The notes: generated from the sequence alone by a model not told the origin. Positions 54,301 through 60,677 are shown, numbered from the stretch's first letter. The stretch: DNA of 64,000 bases from Pseudonocardia halophobica (GCF_027922425.1 NZ_BSFQ01000026.1:30566-94565); one strand, 5' to 3'. Translations and numbers: made by a program.

Positions 54301-55610
54301 TCGATCATCCGCACGAGGGCGGCCATCCGCCGGTCGACGGTGGCCTGCGAGGTGGTCCGCGCGTCGACCTCGAAGCCGAGCATCAGCCCGCCGTCGCGCT
54401 GCGGGGTGACGGTCAGGCCGAGGTCCTCCGGCGGTCCGCCGGCGACGTTGCGCAGGATGCCGACCGCGCCGGCGAAGTCCAGCGTGAGGTCGAAGGCCTT
54501 GACGTTGATCCCGATGCCGTGCAGCAGCGCGCCCGCGCCGGGGACGCCGAGGTCGCGCGGCAGGTTCTCGCCGCGGTAGCGCTGGTGGGCCCGCATGCCG
54601 AGCATCGCGCGGCCCACCTGCTGGGCGAGGTCGCCGAGCCGGTCGCCGCCGCGCACGGTCACCCGCAGCGGCAGGACGTTGACCGCCATCGCCGGTGCCC
54701 GCAGCGCCGCGGCGCCGGTGCGCGCCATCATCGGCAGCGCGACGACCAGGTCGGACTCGCCGCGCAGCCGGTGCAGGAAACCCGCGTAGCAGGCGATGAG
54801 CGCCTCGGCCCAGGTGGTGCCGGTGTCGTCGGCCAGTGCCTCGAGCCGGTCGAGCGTCCCGCCGGAGACGAAGGCCCGCGCGTGCAGCGTGCGGTCCGCG
54901 GGGCCCTCGGGCGCGTCGCGGCGGCCGCCGAGCTCGGGCAGCGGGGTGAGCAGGTCGCGCCAGAACTCGCGGTCCCGGGTGAACCGCTCGCTCGCCTCGT
55001 ACTCGCGGTCCTTCGCGATCAGGTCGGCGATCGCGCCGAAGGTCGCCTTCGGCGGCTCGGTGCCGCGGACCCGCGCGGTGTAGTGGGCCGCGACCCGGCG
55101 GGAGAGCATCGCCGCGCTGTAGCCGTCGACGATCAGGTGGTGGTACAGCTGGATGCACCAGACGTCCTGGTCGGACAGCCGCACCAACGTGTAGGTGTAG
55201 AGGGGACGGTCCACCATGCCCCGGCAGGCCTCGGCGGCGCGCGAGCGCTCGGCGTCGACCAGCGCGTGGGCCACCGCGACCGGATTGCGCTCCCCGCGCA
55301 GGTCGACGACGCGGGGCCGCGCGGCGGGCTCGTCGGACACCGTCTGGCGTGGACCGTCCGGAGTGTCGTGCAGGCGCAGGCGCAGGGTCTCGGCCTCGTC
55401 GATCGTCGCGCGCACGGCGTCACCGAGTGCCGCGACGTCGATCGGGTCACCACCCTCGCCGGCGGAGATCTCGAGGACCTCGCCGACCAGGTAGCTGCGC
55501 GACTCCGGATCCAGCCGCTGGGCGTTCCACACCCCGAGCTGCGCGGCCGACAGGGCGAGCGTCGCGCCGGTACGGGTACCGAGTGCGGGGGGCACGCTCA
55601 CTCGTGACAC
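42306..55610 (-). CDS. Non-ribosomal peptide synthetase, catechol siderophore
   Basis: 4434 residues. Order with approximate residues: C1 15-450 (HHLIVDG at ~157), A1 490-960, T1 ~995 (GGDSI), E1 1050-1480 (HHLVVDG), C2 1510-1935 (HHLLTDG, D-L type), 14-residue tandem repeats 1943-1991, T2 ~2021 (GGHS), C3 2085-2520 (HHIAIDE), A2 2570-3040, T3 ~3085, C4 3130-3570 (HHLLVDA), A3 3600-4080, T4 ~4123, TE 4185-4434 (GYSFGG). Pocket residues (GrsA numbering) read by eye: A1 D-A-D-D-V-G-L-V-D, unassigned but acidic and so probably for Arg/Lys/Orn; A2 D-I-L-Q-L-G-V-V-W, glycine-like; A3 D-M-E-N-M-G-L-I-N, like the N5-hydroxyornithine code of coelichelin synthetase. Module 2 has no A domain. C1 should accept 2,3-dihydroxybenzoate from the separate carrier protein. 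No ornithine N-hydroxylase gene is in the window. GTG 55601 is an alternative start with better ribosome-binding spacing. Confidence 0.95.
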   Translation of the reverse strand: MSRVSVPPALGTRTGATLALSAAQLGVWNAQRLDPESRSYLVGEVLEISAGEGGDPIDVAALGDAVRATIDEAETLRLRLHDTPDGPRQTVSDEPAARPRVVDLRGERNPVAVAHALVDAERSRAAEACRGMVDRPLYTYTLVRLSDQDVWCIQLYHHLIVDGYSAAMLSRRVAAHYTARVRGTEPPKATFGAIADLIAKDREYEASERFTRDREFWRDLLTPLPELGGRRDAPEGPADRTLHARAFVSGGTLDRLEALADDTGTTWAEALIACYAGFLHRLRGESDLVVALPMMARTGAAALRAPAMAVNVLPLRVTVRGGDRLGDLAQQVGRAMLGMRAHQRYRGENLPRDLGVPGAGALLHGIGINVKAFDLTLDFAGAVGILRNVAGGPPEDLGLTVTPQRDGGLMLGFEVDARTTSQATVDRRMAALVRMIEGLTGADDPAVGQVDLLGPEERARLLAERTPAALPGTPELVPAVLDRLAATRPDATALVHDAEQLTFADLAGRVHRLARALRHRGIGPDDVVALAQPRSVELVVALLAVLDAGAAYTVLDLDHPAARLRTLLDDTRPALVLGSGVPEAVTLETEGLPYGPLTEAELAAPRHPEHLAYVIHTSGSTGTPKGVLVRHAGLAALLHHHRTTLYAAAEQRAGRRLRTAHTASFAFDASLDQLIWLLCGHEMHLYAGDLVKDAAGLVAAFARDGIDCVDLTPSMAAALVEHGLLDGPHRPVQLVLGGEAAPAALWERITRSGVVAHNLYGPTETTVDATAAPVEGATPTIGLPLAGTRAYLLDAALAPVRDGERGELYLAGPHLARGYLGRPGATAERFLPDPFGAPGDRMYRTGDVAVWTPGRGLEFAGRADGQVKIRGFRVELGEVESALSEAEGVTAAAAVVRTDGGRPMLVGYVTGAVEPDRVRSALAARLPEHLVPAAVVVLDALPVTVSGKLDRAALPAPRLTGSGRTPATVHERVLCEVVGEVLGQEGVGPDDDFFGLGGDSITAIGVSSRARARGLDLRPKDLLSRRDLGALAAEVREVETGRPAAPDVATGSAPATPIVRALVDPNPAAEAIAGYAQWTAVQVDEPIELADLVAGVQAVVDRHDALRIVLRGSGSDAELIVRDGGALRAPEIVHEGFGEPADVAAREAALLDPRAGETLRVVLLRRSCSGPDELVVVAHHLVVDGVSWRVLLPDLQEACTAARERRGPRFAPRGGSWRRHALALAEEGVSGARRAELEHWRSALAAVAPLGERHVGPADTVATAARTRTTHAPEVADALLTVLPEKYRAGAEDVLLAALVLAVRSWRGPAEARAVSLERHGREYGDLDLAGTVGWFTSEFPVRVPDGLTDADLDDALAGGPAAGRLLRAAKEALRAVPGEGAGFGVLRYLDPETAPELGAAPTPALLLNYLGRFAALPGWRLPAEDPFAVVEPAGKQLAETLALNVFVHADGGLAVEWSAASAVLGPGDVEALQEHWDLALEALAAHAALAEGGLTPSDCPGTGVDQAGIDALEAEHGSLAELLPLSPLQEGLLFHAVRDGARDVYTLTARFDLAGPLGADRLRGAVEGLLARHHNLRAAFHFEELDRPVQAIPRTVSLPWREVDLTALPERAAARAADRLEDDAATHVFDVRVPPLLRGLLIRLPGERHRLVLNAHHLLTDGWSTPIVLRDLLELYHRGADHLPAPAPYRTYLAWLAGRDRAAQQAAWADRLDGLGAPTLVATGAPSEERLRLAVPLDAETAVALSTLGRERGLTVNTLVQGSWAAVLAETTGLDDVVFGATVSGRPADLPGVEGMVGLFSNTVPGRLALRPDRSLLAQFTELQTAQFAMQEVEHASLAEIERAAGRGQLFDTLVVFENFPAGPARAADDPLRVEGVAHRGVTHYPLTLLAPPTAPGAGLELVLDHDPGAVPADRAERMATRLAEVLSGLLTGPERTAAEMLRYGTTMRSEPGPESRYGTIMRAEPGPESRYGTTMPAEPGSESRYGTIMHPEAVVLTAIREAAAAVLEVPGVGADEDFFALGGHSLTAMRLVGRLRRTGVRLTVPQVFEAPTPRALAGLAEVDEERLAVAETRADAPSAVVPVNATRPVRAERGRPEIDPHAVPLSPAQERLWFLQQLEGPSTTYDVPVVARIHGSLDVAALAAAWADVQHRHPILRTVYPADAEGAATTRVLDEPAAPAVRTVDAGADRTAVEAEIAACQARPVDLTTDVPARATLLVVGPEEHVLVLVVHHIAIDEGSIRPLLADLDRAYTARKAGVAPEFGPAGPAYADHARRERRLLAEDALAEQTAYWRERLAGLPVELDLPFDHPRPTRTAHRGRTLLRPLPAHVRAAITRVCAEQHVTPLVVLQAAVALTWNLLGAGRDVPLGSTVARRGLESGLPNEHDFTYTVGYFVNTLVVRCDLSGRPSFAELLDRVRDTSLEALAHQDLPFERLVELLAPPRSTARHPLFQTAVAHEGRVAPSPLGDLVLEPVDPVREDARFDVAIWLVDDEHASDEGAALRLVADAELFEAPTVGFLLDALVHVLEQGLAAPTAPIGTLTLPRTGIADPPRRTEVPTGVAAGFAAQVRRTPEAPALVAAGRTLTYRELAARVDALAARLHAAGAGPETVVAVALPRSAELVVGLLAVLRTGAAYLPLDVDYPAERLEYMIDDARPVATLTSADVADRLPRNAPAAIRADEADGAAPEAGELPEPPAPGDHLAYVIHTSGSTGRPKGVMVTTANLAAFVETVVGEGWVRPGDRLVAVTTVSFDIAVLELFAPLVAGATVVLADRATVLDPDALHALVRTERATVVQATPSLWRALTEHEDAPQLAGVRALVGGEALPADLAADLTARCASVRNVYGPTEATVWATCADLAAGDPVTIGAPWTDVHVRILDDDLRAVPDGVAGELYVGGAQVVRGYLGRPGMTAARFVAAPGGERLYRTGDLVRRRAGRIEFLRRVDDQVKVRGFRIELGEVEGALAAVDGVARAAAVVRADGAGTGRLLGYVVPEAGRAVDPAEVRAGAARLLPDYMVPQVVTVLDALPLTLNGKVDRKALPGPAVASAGRAPRTEAERVLCALVTEVLGVPSAGPDDTFFGLGGDSISTVRLASAARARGLGLTVADVFATDTLADLARSAGVVSADSPSRGSRHSREWGELPLGPLQEGMYFQSTLDASGTDVYLVQQRFDFARTPDVPRLRAAGDALLRRYPNLRAGFTHAGRTEPVQVVGPEVPMPFREVHLAYEAELEGLDEREFAAGFDLAAPPLVRMLLVHLPGGRARLVFTQHHLLVDAWSITVLLGELFALYEGRELPEPADFRDYLDWASAADRPAAEEAWRAYLAGLAQPTLVAGERRAAAVERAPLPVRRHVEIDAETTAALWDLAARLGVTRSTVIATAWGLALRGATGVDDVVFGATVSGRPAEVDDADRMVGLLLNTVPVRLTVKPGERVADLLRRVFADAGRLTAHHHLGLGRLQRAAGHPTLFDTLYVFRNAPRNSAQRREVLERHGISTVEAVDGTHYALTLDVDPAGGDGEALAIAIESRPDLVPDADVAAHLDRLVAVLRALTDPEARVADTAVPPAGTPVEFAPPRVAVPEPGEPGGSVDALLRERAAATPDATALVFGDTRHTAREMDERVTRLARVLADRGAGPGETVALALPRTADHVVAIFAVMRTGAAYLPLNLADPAARRAELVADAGAALVVTTRAGSGTAGVPEVLLEEVAAVLDGALPAPDREVPGPTHPDQPAYVIYTSGSTGRPKGVVVGHRGLTAMYHNHVAEIFAPTARGRGRLRIAHTVSFSFDMSWEELFWLLAGHEVHVIDERARLDPASLVRHYREVGIDVVNVTPSYARELLAGGLLDGERHPALVMLGGEAVPPELWTRLREQEGVDGYDLYGPTEFTINAMGSPVQGSATPCLGRPVRNACARVLDSGLREVPVGGVGELYMSGDGIAHGYLGRPGLTAASFVADPSGSGTRMYRTGDLVRRRPDGELQYLGRTDGQVKVRGFRIELGEVEAALARCEGVTRAAAAVKNGRLVGYVIGEAGVDQGVDLRAALRETLPGHLVPADVVSVASMPLTPNGKLDRAALPAPPPRAAARAPKDDRERALCRLVGEVLGLGGADAADTVDPEESFFDLGGDSLTAMRLAGAIERDLGEPVGVGALMAHPTVAELAALLGAGTDAPRGREHVLTLRSGGDREPLFCVHPAGGFAWPFAGLVPHLPGDRPVLGLQLPSLSGAELREGTVDELASRYVATVRRIQPSGPYHLLGYSFGGAVAHAMAAQLAAAGERVAFTGLLDSRPPGPAYADDPGPEAELPAEAAEDLRSAVRAATTTCLRLGAASLPARYGGPVTLVEATGAAGAVATTDPAIPGPLAAAWRGVPGGGALTVHPVPLDHAGLVSPAGWARVGPLIAAAQSSPDDGTAGDTASPTRVGADPATPGSP
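49637..49782. repeat. 42-bp palindromic tandem repeat inside the NRPS gene
   Basis: Three full 42-base units (49637-49678, 49679-49720, 49721-49762) and 20 bases of a fourth. Each begins with an imperfect palindrome, TTATGG/CCATAA around TT (TTGTGG in alternate copies). The period is a multiple of three, so it is translated as 14-residue units of the form RYGTxMxxEPGxES, at the C2-T2 junction where an adenylation domain is absent. Related to the intergenic copies at 57587. Confidence 0.92.
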
Positions 55611-55708
55611 CGCCTCTCGTCGAGTTCATCGGGCCGTCACGCGCGCAGGGGGCAGCCACGGGGCCCGCCGACGACCCCCGGTGCACGACCGGGAAGCCTG
55701 CGTTCACA

Positions 55709-55727
55709 CGCGGTTAGGCTTACTTAA
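55709..55727 (-). promoter_or_regulatory. Candidate iron box of the siderophore operon
   Basis: Read on the minus strand the 19-mer begins TTAAGTAAGCCTAACC and fits the IdeR/DmdR1 consensus (TTAGGTTAGGCTAACCTAA) at about 15 of 19 positions, the far end being degenerate. It lies about 100 bases ahead of the NRPS start, in an AT-richer patch within the 280-base gap before the DUF4097-like gene. Iron-bound repressor would shut off the operon. I see no other element in that gap. Confidence 0.6.
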
Positions 55728-55890
55728 CCAACCAGGCGGCAGGGCCGTATGCAAGCGCGGGACCACGGCCGTTCGGGTGAGGAAGACAACAGAGCGCGAC
55801 AGATCCACTACGTTGAGATTTGAACGATCTCGGCGTTGCCAGCAGGGCCCGAGGCCGCGACGCAAGGGTTCGTGCTGGTCAGCCGCGCGC

Positions 55891-56622
55891 CTACCCGTGC
55901 GTCACGCGGACGTCTCCTGCGGTGCTGTGCGCCGAGATCGTCGCGTCGGCACCCGGGTCGTCCGCGACGCCGACCTCGACCGAGCCGACGGTCGTCCCGG
56001 CGTCGACGCGGTACACCGGACCGATCGGGACGACCACCGCGACGTCCCCGGCCGTCGACTCCGCGACGACGGCGGCGGGCGGGGCGACGAAGACCAGCGT
56101 GACGTCCCCGGCCGTGCTGGTCGCCGACACCCGCGGGCCGGCCAGCCCGGAGCCGGTGACGTCGCCGCCGGCGGTCCGCAGCTCGTGGGCACCCGTCAGG
56201 CCCTCGACGCGGACGTCGCCCGCCCCGAGGTCCACGCTCGACGCCGCGGCCGCCGGCACCGTGACGGTCAGCCGGGTCTCGCACCGCTCCCCCGGCTCCG
56301 GGCAGCGGGCGGTGACCCGCAGGACGTCTCCCGCAAGCTCCTGGGTGAGCTCGGGTTGCGGCCCGGTCCATCGCCTCTCGTGGTCCACGGTGGCCGATCC
56401 CTCCGGCCCGGAGCGGAGGGTGACGTCGCCCGCATCGGAGAGGATCTCGACGCGGGCGACGGCACCGTCGTGCCGGTCCGTGCCCCGTTCGGAGGTGGGC
56501 TCCGCCGGGCTGCCGCCCGGGTCGGACCCCGCGTCCGTGGTGAGGGTGACGCCGCCGCAGCCGGCGAGGAGCACGGCGAGGGCGGGGAGCAGGACCAGCG
56601 GGGACACCCGTGTCGCGATCAT
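55891..56622 (-). CDS. Lipoprotein with DUF4097-like repeats
   Basis: 243 residues: signal with lipobox LLAGC (Cys22), a Ser/Pro/Glu linker, then a repetitive beta-solenoid-like domain in which T-A-G-D-V recurs about every 17-20 residues (TAGGDVTG, TAGDVTLVF, TAGDVAVVV, TAGDVRVTHG). This is the pattern of the DUF4097/putative adhesin family, function unknown. It would sit on the outer face of the membrane. The ATG overlaps the stop of the recombinase gene (ATGA). Confidence 0.82.
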   Translation of the reverse strand: MIATRVSPLVLLPALAVLLAGCGGVTLTTDAGSDPGGSPAEPTSERGTDRHDGAVARVEILSDAGDVTLRSGPEGSATVDHERRWTGPQPELTQELAGDVLRVTARCPEPGERCETRLTVTVPAAAASSVDLGAGDVRVEGLTGAHELRTAGGDVTGSGLAGPRVSATSTAGDVTLVFVAPPAAVVAESTAGDVAVVVPIGPVYRVDAGTTVGSVEVGVADDPGADATISAHSTAGDVRVTHG

Positions 56623-57581
56623 CGCCCGGTGAGGTTAGCGGTGCCCGGTCCGCCGGTGCGTCCGGTCCCGAGGGCCCGCGGGTGCGCGGTCGCGTAGACC
56701 TCGCGGAGGGCGTCGACGGTCACGTGGGTGTAGATCTGCGTGGTGGTCACGGACGCGTGCCCGAGCAGCTCCTGGACGACGCGGACGTCGGCGCCGCCGG
56801 CCATCAGATGGGTGGCGAAGCAGTGCCGGAGGGTGTGCGGCGAGATCGCCCTCGGATCGAGGCCCGCCGCGTCGGCCGCGGTGCGCAGGGCGTGCCAGGC
56901 GCTCTGCCGGGAGAGCCGGGCGCCGCGGGCGTTGAGCAGCAGGGCCGGGGTGCCGCGGCCCTTGGCGACCAGGTCCGGCCGGGCCCGCACCAGGTAGGCG
57001 TCGACGGCGGCGAGCGCGGGCCGGCCCACCGGCACGATCCGCTGCTTGCCGCCCTTGCCGCGCAACAGGACCGTCCGGGAGTCGGTGTCGAGGTCGTCGA
57101 GGTCCAGCCCGACAGCCTCGGAGATCCGCGCGCCCGTCGAGTAGAGGAGCTCGAGCAGGGCGCGGTCGCGCAGCCCCGTCGGCCCGTCGCTCACGCAGCC
57201 CGCGAGCAGCTGCTCGAGCTGGTCGATCGTCAGCGCCTTGGGCAGCCGGCGGGGCAGGGCGGGCGGGGCGACGGCGCGCGCGACGTCGACCGGCACCAGC
57301 CCGTCCCGCGCCGCGAACCGGTGCAGCCCGCGGACCGCCGCGAGGGCCCGGGCCGCCGACGACGCCGCGAGCGGCGCCTCGCCGCTGCGCAGCGCCACGA
57401 CGAAGTCGCTGACGTCCGACTCCGCGACCATGGCGAGGTCGTCGATCCCCCGGCGCTGCAGGTGCGCGGCGTAGCGGTCGAGGTCGGTCGTGTAGGAGCG
57501 CAGCGTGTTGGCCGAGCTGCCGCGCTCCACGGCGAGGTGCGCCAGGAAGGCCTCGACCCCGTCCGCGACCCGCGTGCCCAT
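56619..57581 (-). CDS. xerD: Tyrosine recombinase, XerD-like
   Basis: 320 residues: N-terminal SAM-like core-binding domain (VEAFLAHLAVERGSSANTLRSY) and catalytic domain with Arg in STGARISEAVGLDLDDLD, HTLRHCFATHL (His-x-x-Arg), GHASVTTTQIYTHV with the second His and nucleophile Tyr. This is the chromosome-dimer-resolving XerC/D class. The ATG at 57581 is chosen; one three codons earlier (57590) falls within a repeat element. Neither has a ribosome-binding site, so translation may be leaderless. Not part of an integrase island: no attachment repeats are visible. Confidence 0.88.
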   Translation of the reverse strand: MGTRVADGVEAFLAHLAVERGSSANTLRSYTTDLDRYAAHLQRRGIDDLAMVAESDVSDFVVALRSGEAPLAASSAARALAAVRGLHRFAARDGLVPVDVARAVAPPALPRRLPKALTIDQLEQLLAGCVSDGPTGLRDRALLELLYSTGARISEAVGLDLDDLDTDSRTVLLRGKGGKQRIVPVGRPALAAVDAYLVRARPDLVAKGRGTPALLLNARGARLSRQSAWHALRTAADAAGLDPRAISPHTLRHCFATHLMAGGADVRVVQELLGHASVTTTQIYTHVTVDALREVYATAHPRALGTGRTGGPGTANLTGR

Positions 57582-57586
57582 GGGCC

Positions 57587-57650
57587 GCATTATGGATCCA
57601 CGACGCGCTCGGGCCGCGCCCCCACGCGCAGTACGGATCCACAACGCGCG
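57587..57650. repeat. Intergenic copies of the palindromic repeat
   Basis: Two units, starting at 57587 (GCATTATGGATCCACGACGC) and 57628 (GCAGTACGGATCCACAACGC), 41 bases apart. The first 28 bases of the first unit align with the NRPS repeat (GCATTATGGTTCCATAACGC) at most positions, and the GC-rich CTCGGGC that follows is shared too. They fill the gap between the LLM oxidoreductase stop and the recombinase start. Confidence 0.75.
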
Positions 57651-57652
57651 GA

Positions 57653-58639
57653 TCAGGCGAGGTTCGGGATGACCTCGCGCTCGAACAGCTCGATGCCCGA
57701 GCGGTCGTAGGCGGCCTCCGGGAAGTAGAAGATGCCGTAGGTCATCCCGCGCTCCTGCATCCCGCGCAGGTTCTCCACGATCTGCTCCGGCGTGCCCACG
57801 CCCGGCAGCCCGCGGAACGCGCCGAGCTGCGACTCCGCCTTCTCCTTGCCGACGTACGGGGTCAGCCGGTCGACGACCTGCCGCAGCCGGTCGGAGACCT
57901 CGGCCTCCGTGCTGCCGATGGCGACGTTGTAGTTCGCCGTCCGCACGATCGACCCGAAGTCGGTGCCCAGCTCCCGGCAGTGCTTCGCCAGGATCTCGGA
58001 CTTCGCGGTGAAGCCGTCCGGGCTGCCGTCGAAGTTGGTGTAGTCGGCGTACCGCGCCGCGATCCGCAGGGTGACCTTCTCCCCGCCGCCCGCGACCCAG
58101 ATCGGGATGCCGCCGGCCTGGATCGGCCGGGGCTCACAGATCGCCCCGTCGACCTGGTAGTGGGTGCCGTTGAGCGTCGCGACGCCCTTCTGCCAGGCCT
58201 GGCGGAAGATCTGCACGCCCTCGTCGAGCATGCCGAGCCGGTCCCGCGGCGGCGGGAAGCCGTAGCCGTAGGCGCGCCACTCGTGCTCGTACCAGCCGCC
58301 GCCGATGCCCATCTCGACCCGCCCGCCGGACACGACGTCGACGGTCGCGGCGACCTTCGCCAGGTACGCGGGGTTGCGGTAGGCCATGCACGTGCACATC
58401 TGGCCGAGCCGGACCCGCTCGGTCGACGCCGCGAACGCCGCCATCAGCGTCCACGCCTCGTGCGTGGCCTGGTCCGTCGGCGCCGGGACCGTGTGGAAGT
58501 GGTCGTAGACCCAGATCGACTCCCACGGACCCGCGTCCGCGTGGGCCGCGAGCCCCTTCATCACCGCCCACTGCTCGGCGGGGTCGATGCCGACGAGGTC
58601 GTGCCGCCAGCCCTGGGGAACGAAGAGACCGAAGCGCAT
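57653..58639 (-). CDS. LLM-class F420-dependent oxidoreductase
   Basis: 328-residue luciferase-like TIM-barrel protein: MRFGLFVPQGW, IWVYDHFHTVPAP, AAFAASTERVRLGQMCTC, GGRVEMGIGGGWYEHEWRAYG, and later GIPIWVAGGGEKVTLRIAARYAD (in parts). This is the actinobacterial group that normally uses coenzyme F420. The substrate is unknown. Its gene stands alone, with the repeat element behind it and a divergent gene ahead. Confidence 0.9.
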   Translation of the reverse strand: MRFGLFVPQGWRHDLVGIDPAEQWAVMKGLAAHADAGPWESIWVYDHFHTVPAPTDQATHEAWTLMAAFAASTERVRLGQMCTCMAYRNPAYLAKVAATVDVVSGGRVEMGIGGGWYEHEWRAYGYGFPPPRDRLGMLDEGVQIFRQAWQKGVATLNGTHYQVDGAICEPRPIQAGGIPIWVAGGGEKVTLRIAARYADYTNFDGSPDGFTAKSEILAKHCRELGTDFGSIVRTANYNVAIGSTEAEVSDRLRQVVDRLTPYVGKEKAESQLGAFRGLPGVGTPEQIVENLRGMQERGMTYGIFYFPEAAYDRSGIELFEREVIPNLA

Positions 58640-58830
58640 GGACCGAGCCTAGGACCGGGACCCACCGCGCGCCGGGCCGCACGAGAGATGCCGACGGTCA
58701 CGCTGTTCTCCCGGTCGTCCGGCGGCGCCCCACGGGGCTGTGCCCGGTCCGACCGGACGCGCCGTTCCCGGCTCCCCACGCCGAGTCGGTTGCCGCCGCC
58801 CGCCGCCCGCCCGGGGGTACGGTCGGTCCC

Positions 58831-59519
58831 GTGAGCGAGTCCGAGCCCCGCCCCGAACCCCCGCAGGTCAGGATCGGCAACGCCGAGCGCGAGGACGCCG
58901 CGCAGGCGCTCGCGGAGCACTTCTCCCACGGCCGGCTCGACGGCGCCGAGTACGAGGAGCGGGTCGCGCAGGTCTGGGCCGCCCGGACGCTCGACGACCT
59001 GGGCGGTCTCTTCACCGACCTCCCCGCGCCGCACCCCGCGGCGCTGTGGAACCGGCCGGGCGGACAGCCCGGCGGGCACACCGGGTACGGGCAGGCCTAC
59101 GGCCCACCGGCGGGCCTCCCCTCCGGGTACGCCGGCGGGCCGTACACCGGGCAGTCGCCCCAGCCGTTCACCGGCTACGGCGCCGCTCCCCATCCCACCC
59201 ACTACGGCAGCCCGACCTACGGCGCCCCCGGACTGCCGCACCACGCCCCCGGCGGCACCCCGACGCGCCCTACGGCCGCGAGCCGGGCACCGGCGCCCCC
59301 TACTCGGACAAGTCCAAGCTCGCCGCGGGCCTGCTGCAGCTGTTCCTGGGCGGCGCCGGGATCGGCCGCTTCTACACCGGGCACACCGGCATCGCGATCG
59401 CCCAGCTGATCGTCACGATCGTGACCTTCGGGCTCGGCGCCGTCTGGGGCTTCGTCGACGGCATCGTGCTGCTGGCCGGGCGGTCCACGGACGCGCAGGG
59501 CCGCCCCCTCCGGCCCTGA
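58831..59519 (+). pseudogene. DUF1707-TM2 protein gene with frameshift
   Basis: The frame from GTG 58831 encodes a DUF1707 domain (VRIGNAEREDAAQALAEHFS, GRLDGAEYEERVAQVWAARTLDDL) and a Gly/Tyr/Pro-rich linker, then runs into nonsense. The continuation, PYSDKSKLAAGLLQLFLGGAGIGRFYTG plus two membrane segments, which is a TM2 domain, is in the preceding frame and ends at 59519. The frames meet near 59257-59262, at a CCCC run, where one extra base would restore a single protein of about 230 residues. It may be a sequencing error, a real mutation or, less likely, programmed slippage. Confidence 0.8.
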
Positions 59520-59525
59520 CCCCCG

Positions 59526-60677
59526 TCATCCCCGCCGCGCCGCCAGCGCCGCCTCGCCGAGCCGGGCGAGGGTGGCCTCCGGGGTGAGCGGGTGGAACGG
59601 CCCGCCCCGCACGTCCCGGTACGCCCGCTCGAGCGGCGAGCGGCGGAAGAACGCCTGGCCGCCCGCGACCTCCAGTGCCCGGTCGACGACCGTCCGCGCC
59701 TCCACGACGGCGTGCCGCTTGGCCGTCAGGACGGCGTCGAGGGTGGCGTCGTCGGCGGGCGGGTCGTCGCCGACGTCGTCGACCGACCCGAGGAGGGCCC
59801 ACTTCGCGACCCGCAGCATCGCGCGCATCTCCCCGATCCCCCGGACCGCGGCGGCCGGGACCTCGGACCGCGCGGCGACGAGCCGCTCCGCCTCCTCGCA
59901 CGCCCCGCGCGCCACCCCGAGATAGGCCGCCCCGGCGATCGGGGCGAAGTGGATCACCGCGACCAGCAGTGGGCCGGCGAGCGCGCCGTACGGCCGGGTG
60001 CCCAGCACCTTCTCCTCCGGCACGAACACGCCGTCGAGCACGACGTCGTGGCTGGCCGTACCGCGCATGCCGAGGGTGTCCCAGGTCTCGACGATGCTCA
60101 CGCCCGGCGCCGAGAACGGCACCCCCGCGTGCAGCACGACGGCGTCGGGGCCGGGTTCGCCGAGCACCGCCGAGGTGGCGAGCACCCCTGCGACCGGGGC
60201 CTGGCTGCAGAAGGTCTTGCGACCGTCGAACCGGTAGCCGCCCTCGACCGGGACGGCGGTCGTCGTCGGGCAGACCCAGTCGGAGCCGCCGCTGGTGGCG
60301 AGGACCAGGCCCTCCTCGGCGACGCGACGGAGCACCCCGGCCGCGTCCGGCTTCCCCCGCCGGTGCCGCCACACCTGCATGCGGGTGAGGTAGAGATGCA
60401 TCGCGGCGGCGAGCGCGGCCGAACCGGACCACCGGCCCAGCTCCTCCTCGGCCAGCACGAGCTGCCGCAGCGTCGCGCCCAGCCCGCCGAACTCGACCGG
60501 GACGCCGAGGCGCAGGTAGCCGAGCTCGGTCATGGCCGCGTAGGCCTCGGTGACGAAATCGGCGGCGACGTCGTGCGCCGCGTCGAAGGGGGCGGCCGCC
60601 CGGCCGACCGCCTCGGCGAGCGCCAGGACGTCGGAGTCGGTGAGGACGCCGGTGGGGACCTGCTCGAGAGTTGTCAT
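59526..60677 (-). CDS. Acyl-CoA dehydrogenase-family flavoprotein
   Basis: 383 residues with the family fold: LGYLRLGVPVEFGGLGATLRQLVLAEEELGR (in parts), LATSGGSDW at the flavin/substrate site, DGRKTFCSQAP, WDTLGMRGTASHDVVLDGVFVPEE, and a helical C-terminal domain ending FFRRSPLERAYRDVRGG. The usual catalytic Glu is not evident, and the resemblance is to the DszC/hydroxylase-like members as much as to beta-oxidation enzymes, so it may be an oxygenase or a dehydrogenase. It is divergent from the HxlR regulator gene 73 bases away, which probably controls it. Confidence 0.85.
   Translation of the reverse strand: MTTLEQVPTGVLTDSDVLALAEAVGRAAAPFDAAHDVAADFVTEAYAAMTELGYLRLGVPVEFGGLGATLRQLVLAEEELGRWSGSAALAAAMHLYLTRMQVWRHRRGKPDAAGVLRRVAEEGLVLATSGGSDWVCPTTTAVPVEGGYRFDGRKTFCSQAPVAGVLATSAVLGEPGPDAVVLHAGVPFSAPGVSIVETWDTLGMRGTASHDVVLDGVFVPEEKVLGTRPYGALAGPLLVAVIHFAPIAGAAYLGVARGACEEAERLVAARSEVPAAAVRGIGEMRAMLRVAKWALLGSVDDVGDDPPADDATLDAVLTAKRHAVVEARTVVDRALEVAGGQAFFRRSPLERAYRDVRGGPFHPLTPEATLARLGEAALAARRG

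Noticed and set aside
56619..57581. Integrase of a genomic island
   Set aside because: The protein is of housekeeping XerC/D type, no attachment-site repeats or phage genes are near, and the only tRNA gene is 33 kb away.
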